Made by a program: the position numbers and the translations under genes. From a virus, in IMG/VR virus record IMGVR_UViG_3300015371_000041, positions 1 to 58,551 of that record: a stretch of DNA of 58,551 bases; one strand, 5' to 3'. The notes beneath the pieces were generated by a model. That model ran no database searches. It worked only from the letters and a program-made list of their open reading frames with translations, and was not told the origin of the DNA. Every line of letters starts with the position of its first letter. Position 1 is the first letter of the stretch. Positions 26,704 through 33,649 of this stretch are shown piece by piece.

Positions 26704-27039
26704 CTACTCCTTACCTCCTACTGTAGATTCTACATAGTTTGCTGTATTACCCTTAATATCAAGTCTCATTCCTTTAGCCATCATTAGTATCAAAGATCCA
26801 ATCCCCCTATTCAGCAATCGCATCTCTTCCAGTAATTCGTCATTCGATACAGGTATGGCTTTATTGAATTGTGGACCCTTCTCAAGAGGTTGTCCATCAC
26901 TATCTGTAATTACAACAGCTTCTTCGTATTCAGATGCATCAATTCTAGTACCAGACGTATCGTCAGGAACTAGAACAACATATGCTCTTAATTTCTTGCC
27001 AGATGAATCTGGCGGGAGTTCAATGTATCCCTCAGCCAT
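26704..27039 (-). CDS. Hypothetical structural protein, 111 aa
   Basis: N-terminal beta part (GYIELPPDSSGKKLRAYVVL) and a helical C-terminal part (DELLEEMRLLNRGIGSLILM). Resembles small accessory proteins next to phage fibre genes. Good AGGAGGGG site. Confidence 0.65.
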   Translation of the reverse strand: MAEGYIELPPDSSGKKLRAYVVLVPDDTSGTRIDASEYEEAVVITDSDGQPLEKGPQFNKAIPVSNDELLEEMRLLNRGIGSLILMMAKGMRLDIKGNTANYVESTVGGKE

Positions 27040-27046
27040 ACCCCTC

Positions 27047-27367
27047 CTAAATTACGAAGATGTCGAATGGGCCTTCTCTTGGTACTTCTGATCCGATAGT
27101 CCAAAAGAAGAATATCTGATACCAACCTGGTGCCCAAGGCCCAGACGTTGTATCTACCAATGCCTGTAGTGTCATATTTGTCACGTTACAGTTAACATCA
27201 TTCTGTTTAACTGTGCCAGGGGCATCGGCTCCACCATTATCGACAACTATAACATCGAATTTAGGAGTCGTGCCTACAAGAGTTGTAACAACGCCGGTAG
27301 TATCTACAACTTCGGCGATGACATACTCTTTAGTTCCTTGAGCTAGCCTAATTGCGGATACTGCCAA
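27047..27367 (-). CDS. Small Ig-like/adhesin module protein, 106 aa
   Basis: Apparent paralogue of the gene at 23730-24032: both have TTPKFxV / TAPKFWV, an LVDTT / LIDTT segment and end in GPFDIFVI / GPFDFLVI. TTG 27367 after GGGAGG is the likely start. Confidence 0.65.
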   Translation of the reverse strand: MAVSAIRLAQGTKEYVIAEVVDTTGVVTTLVGTTPKFDVIVVDNGGADAPGTVKQNDVNCNVTNMTLQALVDTTSGPWAPGWYQIFFFWTIGSEVPREGPFDIFVI

Positions 27368-27376
27368 AGTTCCTCC

Positions 27377-27859
27377 CTAACAAAGAATCTCTGATGCTGT
27401 GCCTATTATATTTGTATGCCAGCGATTATCGAGACTTCCTACAGTCCAATACGAATGTGGACTCTGCATATTCCAACGCTTAAATAGGTCAATGTCGAAA
27501 TCGGGATTAGCGGGTGCATAACATTCGTGTGAAGTAATCGTAAATCGGAAATCTTCTGTACCAACATCATACGATTGCTTTGATTCCAACGCCGATACTG
27601 ACAACGCTAGTGTCTTGGTAGCTGCATCTACATACTGTGCAGCTTCTACACTAGATACTGTAAATCGAAAATCTTCCGTAGCCGCATCTATATTTCCTGT
27701 TAACGTATCTGTACCAGAAGGAGTAAGAGCAATTCTCTCAGTATCAGAATCCACATAATCAGCCACATCAGTGCTAGAAGGAGTAAAAGCAAGCGTAACA
27801 GTCGCGGCATCTTCATTTGCGGCATCTGATGTTAGCTGAGGTAGGTTGCGGTTTAGTAT
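27377..27859 (-). CDS. Short repeat protein, paralogue of the 676-aa adhesin
   Basis: Carries the same repeat (ADYVDSDTERIALTPSGTDT, DAATEDFRFTVSSVEAAQYV) and ends with a distinct Trp-rich tail. The repeat sequence continues upstream of the first canonical start (GTG 27766) for another ~30 codons with no ATG, GTG or TTG. I place the start at ATA 27859, seven bases after GGAAGG and overlapping the previous gene's end. Alternatives are a -1 shift from the previous gene at a CCCC run near 27878, or a sequencing change of ATG to ATA. Confidence 0.6.
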   Translation of the reverse strand: MLNRNLPQLTSDAANEDAATVTLAFTPSSTDVADYVDSDTERIALTPSGTDTLTGNIDAATEDFRFTVSSVEAAQYVDAATKTLALSVSALESKQSYDVGTEDFRFTITSHECYAPANPDFDIDLFKRWNMQSPHSYWTVGSLDNRWHTNIIGTASEILC

Positions 27860-28197
27860 TTGAGTACCTTCCAGGGGAAGTTACGACTTGTACCCGCTGC
27901 TTGCTTCAATGTGAATCTAAGAGAGCCTGAATCAGTTAGCTCGTTAGCTATGGGTACAGATATAGCAATCAAATCATCTGCGTCTTGAGCGTTCGTTCTT
28001 ATTTCCCTATATGCAACTCTTCGTGTACCACCAGTTAGAATTATCTGATAGACTCTGAGTTCTAGAGAATCGCCGGCCGCCATATTGACCAAATCAACAT
28101 GTAGCGTAAATACACCAGCAACAGCTACATCTAGCAAAGTATGTTCTGTTGTTACTGTTGCTGTCTGAGTTCCTGAGCCTTGTGCTGTTACTGCCAC
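27853..28197 (-). CDS. Hypothetical beta-rich structural protein, 114 aa
   Basis: GTG 28197 directly after the previous stop. Beta-sandwich-like sequence (VFTLHVDLVNMAAGDSLELR, TGGTRRVAYREIRTNAQDAD). Located inside the adhesin cluster. Its end overlaps the next frame, which may be reached by a -1 shift. Confidence 0.65.
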   Translation of the reverse strand: MAVTAQGSGTQTATVTTEHTLLDVAVAGVFTLHVDLVNMAAGDSLELRVYQIILTGGTRRVAYREIRTNAQDADDLIAISVPIANELTDSGSLRFTLKQAAGTSRNFPWKVLKY

Positions 28198-28725
28198 TTA
28201 AAACCCCGATTCTGTCCAGGTAAAGCCCATTAGTGGATAAATAGCAAATGCACCTGCGGCTGGTGTAAATGTTGCAGGCAAAGGCAATGCACTATCTTCC
28301 TGCATCAATCCATTTACGCGCAATACACTAGCTCCTGCACCCGCCGAAGCTTGAATTCTCATACTGGTACTCGATGCAGCCATTGCCATGTAATAAGACC
28401 CTGGCGCTAGTAGTATTTCTGCTGTAGCATTTGCTATCTGAGTTGCTGATGTACCTGATTGTGCAGTTGATCCTGTAGAAGCTAGTTTGTTCCCCAGGAT
28501 ATCATAGATACCCATATCAATGTTACCTGCTACGGCTGATCCATTCAACCAGAAAAATCTCTTTATTCTGTATTCAAAATCTATTTGGAATGGAACGTAC
28601 AAAGCCCTATTGTTAGCAGGCCAAGCGGAACTTGTTGGAGAACCTCCAGAGAATCCATTTGCAGCTATAGGTCCAACAGACCATCTATTGTACGTTGTTA
28701 TAGCTACTGGAACTTCTACTCTCAT
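28198..28725 (-). CDS. Fibre/adhesin paralogue A, 175 aa
   Basis: Shares with the next upstream gene (28722-29276) the segments ALYVPFQI / ALYIPFII, NIDMGIYDILGNKLASTGST / NIDVGIYDYNGVRKVSSGST and LLAPGSYYMAMA / LLAPGYWFMAMV. The two look like a tandem duplication of a beta-rich adhesin or capsid/tail decoration domain. ATGA overlap couples them. Confidence 0.7.
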   Translation of the reverse strand: MRVEVPVAITTYNRWSVGPIAANGFSGGSPTSSAWPANNRALYVPFQIDFEYRIKRFFWLNGSAVAGNIDMGIYDILGNKLASTGSTAQSGTSATQIANATAEILLAPGSYYMAMAASSTSMRIQASAGAGASVLRVNGLMQEDSALPLPATFTPAAGAFAIYPLMGFTWTESGF

Positions 28726-29276
28726 GCTGATCCTAGCGTAAAACTAAATTGGGGTATCTTACTCTCAGTCGAACCTGTACTTGCAAATGTCGCATTTGCG
28801 GGTAGTGGAAATGCGCTTGCTTCTTCTCTAACTCCTGCGTATCTACAAAAAGCCCCAAGGTCCATAGCTGCACCAAGCATTGTATGAGTAGTGTTATCTA
28901 GAACCATTGCCATGAACCAGTATCCTGGTGCTAGCAGCGTATCGGTAATGTCAATACTCTGTACCGCAGTAGCACCCGCTAGAGCTGTAGAACCAGAACT
29001 TACTTTCCTAACTCCATTGTAATCGTATATCCCTACGTCAATGTTACCACTTACCGTACTGCTATTAATCCACATACATCTCTTTATCAGTATAGGCTTC
29101 CCAATAATGAAGGGTATATACAATGCTTTGCTACCAGTACCCCAGGTTTGGCTAGTGGTCCATTTACGGTTAACGCTTTGTGTAAAATCACTTAATGGAG
29201 TGCATTGACCAGAAGAGCATATTACGCCCTCCATATCTTCAATGCCAAAACCTCTTGGTGTTGGAAATTCTGTCAT
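28722..29276 (-). CDS. Fibre/adhesin paralogue B, 184 aa
   Basis: Upstream member of the tandem pair (see 28198-28725), with an extra N-terminal segment containing VICSSGQC. No convincing ribosome site precedes ATG 29276, which is unusual for this genome. Confidence 0.7.
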   Translation of the reverse strand: MTEFPTPRGFGIEDMEGVICSSGQCTPLSDFTQSVNRKWTTSQTWGTGSKALYIPFIIGKPILIKRCMWINSSTVSGNIDVGIYDYNGVRKVSSGSTALAGATAVQSIDITDTLLAPGYWFMAMVLDNTTHTMLGAAMDLGAFCRYAGVREEASAFPLPANATFASTGSTESKIPQFSFTLGSA

Positions 29277-29293
29277 GTGTTGTTTAAAATGTT

Positions 29294-29359
29294 AGCCCCG
29301 GAGTATTCCTGTTTACCCTTAGCGTCATCGGGGGGTATCTTGGGAACAGAGCCGGGGCT
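29294..29359. repeat. Inverted repeat between late genes
   Basis: AGCCCCGG (29294-29301) pairs with CCGGGGCT (29352-29359), loop ~50 nt, in the ~130-bp gap before the tandem adhesin genes. It could be an mRNA processing or attenuation hairpin in the late transcript. Confidence 0.45.
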
Positions 29360-29367
29360 GGTATATC

Positions 29368-29406
29368 CTAGTAACCCTTCTTCTTCATTGGCTTCTTCTT
29401 ACCCAT
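29368..29406 (-). CDS. Possible lysine-rich micropeptide, 12 aa
   Basis: ATG 29406 starts MGKKKPMKKKGY right after the upstream stop. Very short Lys-rich peptides occur between structural genes of other phages, but there is no clear ribosome site, so it may be chance. Confidence 0.25.
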   Translation of the reverse strand: MGKKKPMKKKGY

Positions 29407-29408
29407 AA

Positions 29409-29972
29409 CTAACCCGCCTTCAATGTAGGCGTTACCTTTTCAGTATCTCCGTTAGCAAAGGTTCGTGTAGCCGCAGTATCACCTGCAAAGTAAAGCTGCC
29501 CTGCGTTTAGTGTGCTACCATCAGTAAGTACCCAACTGTTAGCACCGTTAGGGCTAGGTGCGCCGCTGAATGCACCAAACGTAACCTGATCGGCCGTTGT
29601 TGACTGGCCTCCGGTGCTAAATGTTGAATCAAACGTCGAGGTACCCCAGTCAATGCTTCCTGTGTTAATGCTCTTGGCAATTGTCTGCCTAGCATAACCG
29701 TTAGCTGTAGTGCTACCTATCTCGTTAACATTGCTTCCCGAAACAGTAGCACTCCAAACACTGTTTCTAGCCATGTTGCTACCTGTACCTACAACTGTGG
29801 TGCTAAGTGCTAGTGTCCAGCTTGCAGGTGGCGTAATGCTTCCGCTGGCACCCATCACATAGTCAGTAACCAACTGGCTCATTCTCTGAAAAGCCAAAAC
29901 AGCATTCAGTTCTCTATTATGCTCAAGCGGTGTTTCCTTATGGTGCAAATGCATCCCTGGCTCGTTTAGCAT
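29409..29972 (-). CDS. Phage structural protein (fibre-associated), 187 aa
   Basis: N-terminal helix then a Thr/Ser/Gly-rich beta domain ending DGSTLNAGQLYFAGDTAATR and FANGDTEKVTP, a pattern common in tail-fibre-linked proteins of actinophages and cyanophages. Likely a virion surface protein. Confidence 0.7.
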   Translation of the reverse strand: MLNEPGMHLHHKETPLEHNRELNAVLAFQRMSQLVTDYVMGASGSITPPASWTLALSTTVVGTGSNMARNSVWSATVSGSNVNEIGSTTANGYARQTIAKSINTGSIDWGTSTFDSTFSTGGQSTTADQVTFGAFSGAPSPNGANSWVLTDGSTLNAGQLYFAGDTAATRTFANGDTEKVTPTLKAG

Positions 29973-30428
29973 TTATTCCACCGCCTTCAAAAAGCTAAGG
30001 TCTGCTTTCGCGGTTTCTTCCATCTTAAACTGGCTCTCATGTGCTTTAGGCTCAGGCACCATCGAGTTACTCATATCCCTAATGGCTGCTGCTACAGTCT
30101 GCACATGCACAACTCCCTGCATTTCACTTTCTTTAATGGTATCGTTAAATACCTTCTTTACATCGGCAACATCCATAAGCTGGTCCTCGCCATAATCAGC
30201 AGGGTGCTGGTCATAAATCAAAACGTCTTTAATTCGTTCTGCAACCCAGCTTCCAATTCTAGTTTCACCTGGGTTAAGGTCATTCCTCAGTGCGCTTTGG
30301 CTTGTACCTGGCTCACCATTAATAGCTCGCCTATGGTGTTCACTAAGCGCGCTCTGCATTTCTTCATCTGTTTCATAATAAGCTACGCTCTTATTACCCG
30401 TTTCGTAAATTATCTCTACAAACGGCAT
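29973..30428 (-). CDS. Hypothetical protein, 151 aa
   Basis: Soluble, acidic, helical protein (MPFVEIIYETGNKSVAYYET..., KVFNDTIKESEMQGVVHVQT). AGGAGG upstream. Third gene of the late transcript. Family not recognised. Confidence 0.7.
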   Translation of the reverse strand: MPFVEIIYETGNKSVAYYETDEEMQSALSEHHRRAINGEPGTSQSALRNDLNPGETRIGSWVAERIKDVLIYDQHPADYGEDQLMDVADVKKVFNDTIKESEMQGVVHVQTVAAAIRDMSNSMVPEPKAHESQFKMEETAKADLSFLKAVE

Positions 30429-30857
30429 TTAATGCTCTACCTCCTTCTCTTCAAACTGCTGTCTGTGTGCTTCCGCTAGCGCGTGCGGTATTTCATCATC
30501 AATAACTGCATCTACAATGCTAATTATGCCTAATGCCGCAAGTCTTTGGCTAGCTATAGGTGTGGCAAAACGGCCACTTAGTCTTAGTAGCCGGTGTTCA
30601 TCTTCAGTGTGCTCTTTGGTAGCATGAGTAGCAGCCCAATCGTCACGCCTATTTTTAGCTAGTTTCGCTATTAGGCTGTTCTCAGGCTCGTGTCCTGGTG
30701 GTACCCGTAAATCGAGCGGCCCTTGAAACACACCGCCACAGAGCCTACATGCAACGTAAGGTTTGTTACTGTCGAATACATTTTCAGGTACACCAAAAAC
30801 AAGACCTGCCATAATTACTTGCTTAAGGCTTTGTACCTTACGATTAATTAGAGTCAT
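30429..30857 (-). CDS. Putative zinc-binding protein, 142 aa
   Basis: CRLCGG (residues ~37-42) followed later by HATKEHTEDEH could form a CCHH-type metal site. Basic N-terminus. Overlaps the upstream gene by 14 bases. May bind nucleic acid near packaging; uncertain. Confidence 0.6.
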   Translation of the reverse strand: MTLINRKVQSLKQVIMAGLVFGVPENVFDSNKPYVACRLCGGVFQGPLDLRVPPGHEPENSLIAKLAKNRRDDWAATHATKEHTEDEHRLLRLSGRFATPIASQRLAALGIISIVDAVIDDEIPHALAEAHRQQFEEKEVEH

Positions 30858-31218
30858 TGCTCTTCTCTATAGCTGCAAACATTCGAGCCAAAGGATCATT
30901 GTCGTCCTTAATACTAGTTGCACTAGCAATAGCCCAAATAGTGCGAGCGGCAGCGAGCCGCGTGGTATCTTTATCGGCTCCTGTAACTAGTTCAGCTATC
31001 GTACTAAGAGCAGTAGACAAATGCTGCAATGCAAATGCCCTAGCTTTAGTTCGTACTTCGTCTTGGTTCTCATCCCCGGATATCTGTGCATCAAGCATTC
31101 CGTCAATTACACGGCGCTGTTTATTAACTAGATGCATTAGTTCCTTTTGGGATGCATCATCTTCACTTACAAGCTTATCTATCTCTGATTCATCAATGTC
31201 TTTAAACTCGTCACTCAT
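30844..31218 (-). CDS. Possible terminase small subunit, 124 aa
   Basis: First gene of the late block, with GCGGAGG upstream. The sequence ALSTIAELVTGADKDTTRLA, followed by AARTIWAI, resembles the C-terminal pattern of several phage small terminases (A-L-x-T-L...APxxxRxAAAxxIL). Acidic N-terminus. No other gene looks like a small terminase, and the large subunit lies 7 kb downstream in the same transcript, so the assignment is tentative. Confidence 0.4.
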   Translation of the reverse strand: MSDEFKDIDESEIDKLVSEDDASQKELMHLVNKQRRVIDGMLDAQISGDENQDEVRTKARAFALQHLSTALSTIAELVTGADKDTTRLAAARTIWAIASATSIKDDNDPLARMFAAIEKSNDSN

Positions 31219-31246
31219 TGGTACCTCCGCAGGTCATGGATATGGT
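31218..31246 (+). promoter_or_regulatory. Candidate rightward promoter for the non-coding region and early block
   Basis: TTGGTA (31218-31223), 17-bp spacer, TATGGT (31241-31246). The -10 is the same as at the 41.8 kb promoter. Transcription would start near 31253 and cross the whole non-coding region into the early block. The -35 is weak. Confidence 0.4.
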
Positions 31247-31252
31247 ACACGC

Positions 31253-32010
31253 GCGAGAGCCTATACAGGTCTCAGACTCAACTCTAAAGTATGTTACAAA
31301 ATTTCGTTGTTATGGCTAAAAACATTTTAGGGGGTCAGATACATAGCGGGAGATAGTGTACCATAGTCCTATATCGCACGGATACAGTCCCTTAGCGTTT
31401 CAATAGGTCATGTGGCACCTTTCTATCAACTAGGGCTAGCGTGGCTACAGCGAGGCAAACACGGGCAAATAGAGGGTGTCCTGAGGCATAGCCGTGCCAG
31501 GGAGGTCAGACCAGGGTAGGCCGAATTCGCTAGAGGTACTCGCGCGCGGGCGTGTAACAAGGGGAAAATTTAGTAACAATCGACTCGACCAAACACAAGG
31601 AACGCCAAAAACAACCTAAGACACCTTGCAATAAGTGCGCTATTTGCGAACTATTCGGAGCCTGTAGGTTGAATTCAGGGGTTGACAGAAACGAGACTCA
31701 AACCGTTCTTCATACACACGCCAGCCGGGAGGCAGCACACAACACGCACACAAACCGACACACAACGCGAGAGGCAAGCGAAAGCCTCTAGCTAGGTTGG
31801 ACGCAAAAAGCCGAAAGGCTGTAGTCCTAGAACACACGGCCTAGCGAACGCAAACAACGTGCAGGACGGATACGCACTAGTGAAACCGAACAAGCGCAAA
31901 GGGTGACACTGAGGGCTAACGGGTCAAGCGAAAACGGATAGAGACTTCCAAGTAGCTAGAAAGACCGAGCCAAGGTAAGAGCCACGCATACGCGCGAGAG
32001 TGAGAGTAAC
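31253..32010 (+). ncRNA. Putative large structured non-coding RNA
   Basis: No convincing gene exists from 31219 to 32133. The plus strand is AC-rich with many short helices: AGCC-GAAA-GGCT near 31809-31820 inside a GGAC/GTCC helix; AGAGGC/GCCTCT around a GCGAAA loop (~31770-31790); CAAGG/CCTTG (~31597-31628); a GCAATA/TATTTGC hairpin (~31628-31648); CACG/CGTG (~31835-31860); and TGAC/GTCA (~31904-31926). Long-range matches include GCGTGGC (31439-31445) with GCCACGC (~31980-31986) and CTCGCGCG (~31539) with CGCGCGAG (~31990 and ~31250). GNRA loops read on the plus strand. Size and style resemble large phage RNAs such as ROOL or GOLLD, but I cannot assign a family; it could also contain the origin. 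Confidence 0.5.
31348..31362 (-). promoter_or_regulatory. Candidate leftward promoter element for the late block
   Basis: The minus strand reads ATGGTACACT, an extended -10 (TGG TACACT) like TGG TACAAT at 33.3 kb. No good -35 is seen 17 bases upstream, so it may need an activator or be false. It lies ~135 bases before the first late gene. Confidence 0.25.
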
Positions 32011-32066
32011 TAGAGGGGGTCATAGACCATTCAATGCGGATTATTCCGAGTAACCCTGGCTACCTA

Positions 32067-32093
32067 CCTAGTAGGTTGAATGAGGGGTTAGGC
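32067..32093. repeat. 27-bp inverted repeat, left arm
   Basis: Pairs with 32449-32475 with 24 of 27 matches, including a perfect 15-bp run (AATGAGGGGTTAGGC, 32079-32093). A looser direct copy (GTAGGTTGAAT...GGGGTTGA) lies near 31663-31686. Confidence 0.8.
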
Positions 32094-32133
32094 GTCTTTT
32101 CACACAACGCACCACTAACCCGATTGGAGAATC

Positions 32134-32442
32134 ATGGAATTCGTACTCAACGCAATGAGTGAGGCAGAGATCGCGGCAGAACTGAATCGCTCGCAGGGAC
32201 GCAAGAGCGAGTGGAAGTCAGTCCTGGCGGAAATCCTCGCAAGCGAGGGTTGCGACATCACGAAGGCATTCGGCATCCGGCTCGCATTCCCCGGCCGCAA
32301 GAATGCAAGTGTTGTCGCAGGACTCCGCAAGGCTGCAAAGGATGCAAAGCACGACACGCTCACGATTCGGGTTACTCCCGATACAGACGACAGCGTGAAC
32401 ATCACGAATAGCGTCAAGGTCGCAGCAAGCGACAGCAAGTAA
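32134..32442 (+). CDS. First early protein, 102 aa, unknown
   Basis: GGAGA precedes ATG. The protein starts MEFVLNAMSEAEIAAELNRS and has a helical N-terminal part, GRKNASVVAGLRKAAKDAKH, and a beta-like C-terminus (TLTIRVTPDTDDSVNITNSV). Codon choice is more GC-rich and more regular than in neighbouring genes (CGC, GGC, ATC, AAG), as in a highly expressed gene. It is enclosed by a 27-bp inverted repeat. No family recognised; possibly an early host-takeover or DNA-binding protein (inference). Confidence 0.75.
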   Translation: MEFVLNAMSEAEIAAELNRSQGRKSEWKSVLAEILASEGCDITKAFGIRLAFPGRKNASVVAGLRKAAKDAKHDTLTIRVTPDTDDSVNITNSVKVAASDSK

Positions 32443-32448
32443 CACCTT

Positions 32449-32475
32449 GCCTAACCCCTCATTGAGCCAACTAGG
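32449..32475. repeat. 27-bp inverted repeat, right arm
   Basis: Right arm of the inverted repeat that encloses the single gene at 32134-32442. It ends a few bases before the ribosome site of the next gene, so an mRNA stem between the arms would lie close to that start. Confidence 0.8.
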
Positions 32476-32484
32476 GAGGTAAAA

Positions 32485-32718
32485 ATGGCTAGGCCGAATC
32501 GTGAAATAGGGCTAACGGTTCCGCAGGCAGTAGGGGGGCCGGTTCCGGCGTTTAGGGAGGATGGCGGAAGGCGGAAGGGTCGCAGTATGAAAAAGTATCC
32601 GAGGGGTAGCAAGCGCGGTTATGTAACCGTGGAACAAGCTATGGCTGCAAAGGCAGAACATGAAAACGTCATTTACGATTCAACGCTACGTTGTCTCGTA
32701 TACAAGCGGGAGGTTTAG
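32485..32718 (+). CDS. Small basic protein, 77 aa
   Basis: GGGAGG site. Very basic (RRKGRSMKKYPRGSKRG), with a helical C-terminal half. Probably binds nucleic acid; otherwise unknown. Confidence 0.7.
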   Translation: MARPNREIGLTVPQAVGGPVPAFREDGGRRKGRSMKKYPRGSKRGYVTVEQAMAAKAEHENVIYDSTLRCLVYKREV

Positions 32719-32720
32719 TT

Positions 32721-32882
32721 ATGCGTCGAATGATTGTTATTCCGATGCTTGACCATACGACGGAGGAAGAAGCTTTTGAACTCGCTGTAGAAATACAGCA
32801 AGTGTTTCAGTTTCACTTCGGGCCGAAAGTAGTTATTAAGGTGCCCGAGGAGGATTATCAGCTTTACTGCGAAACTATTTAA
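32721..32882 (+). CDS. Hypothetical protein, 53 aa
   Basis: ATG 32721 follows GGGAGG and is preferred over a TTG 30 bases earlier. Short alpha/beta protein (MRRMIVIPMLDHTTEEEAFE) of unknown function. Confidence 0.65.
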   Translation: MRRMIVIPMLDHTTEEEAFELAVEIQQVFQFHFGPKVVIKVPEEDYQLYCETI

Positions 32883-32898
32883 AAAGGGGGTGATTTAA

Positions 32899-32961
32899 GT
32901 GTTTCGTTTTTTCCGATCCCGCATTTCCGTTGTAACTAGGATTTCGTGGTATACCCGTTAA
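32899..32961 (+). CDS. Possible Arg-rich micropeptide, 20 aa
   Basis: GTG 32899 lies seven bases after GGGGGTGA, one of the strongest anti-16S matches in the window. The peptide starts MFRFFRSRISVVTRISW. It lies before the structured element and could be a leader peptide. Unproven. Confidence 0.35.
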   Translation: MFRFFRSRISVVTRISWYTR

Positions 32962-32965
32962 GGCG

Positions 32966-33202
32966 ATTTACGGGTGAATCTGGATTGTCACTAAGACTTT
33001 CCGATTTATCCGTAAATTTCTTTAATGTACCAATTTTTTTGTATAAGAGTGGTGGTCAAAGTAAAAAAGTTTCTTCTTAGAAGGGGTAGGGAACGTGTAC
33101 CAGAAAAGAGTCCGGTAAAGTCGTTAAAATTTTTCCGGTTGACTATGACCACCACTCTTTCTTGGTACACATTCCCTACTTTGTCGAAGAAGAAACTTTT
33201 TT
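32966..33202 (+). ncRNA. Structured element with two mutually exclusive pairings
   Basis: ATTTACGG (32966-32973) pairs with 33010-33017. Then two large pairings cross: a 14-bp perfect one (33045-33058 with 33146-33159, AAGAGTGGTGGTCA), and a long hairpin made of a perfect 16-bp stem (33063-33078 with 33187-33202) followed by a ~27-bp stem with few mismatches (33085-33111 with 33154-33180). Both cannot fully form at once because positions 33154-33159 are shared. There is no plausible gene here. It may be a switching RNA or leader, or a site for a DNA-binding protein. Either strand is possible. Confidence 0.6.
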
Positions 33203-33275
33203 GGCCTCAGCGGTTTTGTTATTACGGAAAACGTCAAAAGCCGCGTTATCCCCGTTATTTCATGTCACAAAGTCA

Positions 33276-33304
33276 TTGAATCCAATGCCCCATTATGGTA
33301 CAAT
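33276..33304 (+). promoter_or_regulatory. Early promoter P33.3
   Basis: TTGAAT (33276-33281), 17-bp spacer, TACAAT (33299-33304) with TGG just before, an extended -10. It precedes the array of small genes by about 50 bases. Confidence 0.65.
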
Positions 33305-33354
33305 GGCTCGGCTTTAGCGTTACGGGAGATTGCACAGAAAGGAGGGTTATAACA

Positions 33355-33585
33355 ATGCCCGCACGTTTTCTCCACGAAACATTCCCCCATCATGTACTCA
33401 AAGAAATGATGGAGGATACAGTGGAACTTGCTGATAGGTTCCCTGGTCTTATCGGTTACGATGTCGTTGAGCATGTTCAGTTTGTTCACGATGTCAAGAT
33501 TCATCCTGATACATGCCTATATCGTGCTATCCTTGCTGCATACCGCAATGAGGATATCAACGCAGGCATGGCTTTCCTTCACTAG
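33355..33585 (+). CDS. Hypothetical protein, 76 aa
   Basis: Clear GGAGGG site before ATG 33355. Helical, His-rich (MPARFLHETFPHHVLKEMME). First gene after promoter P33.3. Function unknown. Confidence 0.75.
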   Translation: MPARFLHETFPHHVLKEMMEDTVELADRFPGLIGYDVVEHVQFVHDVKIHPDTCLYRAILAAYRNEDINAGMAFLH

Positions 33586-33593
33586 CTTTAAGC

Positions 33594-33618
33594 GGGTATA
33601 TCATTCCACGGTATACCC
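33594..33618 (+). promoter_or_regulatory. Intergenic stem-loop (GGGTATA family)
   Basis: GGGTATA (33594-33600) pairs with TATACCC (33612-33618). One of several similar hairpins between early genes; no U-tract follows, so a processing or stability role is more likely than termination. Confidence 0.5.
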
Positions 33619-33649
33619 ATTTAAGGTTATCGAGGAAGGAGGTTAATTA

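Noticed and set aside
31682-31687. TTGACA -35-like hexamer in the non-coding region
   Set aside because: The sequence 16-18 bases downstream (GTTCTT) is not a -10 element and there is no TGn extension.
31640-31837. 65-codon minus-strand frame in the large non-coding region
   Set aside because: No ribosome site, Arg/Cys-rich translation without pattern, and it overlaps the helices of the putative RNA.
31219-32133. CRISPR array or tmRNA in the large gap
   Set aside because: No regularly spaced direct repeats and no tRNA-like acceptor/T-arm ends were found.
30844-32442. Lysogeny control region (integrase, repressor, attP)
   Set aside because: The divergent region suggested it, but no integrase, excisionase or repressor-like HTH protein is found next to it or elsewhere.
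33025-33279. 84-codon plus-strand frame across the paired element
   Set aside because: Its sequence is forced by the inverted repeats; no ribosome site and no protein-like composition.
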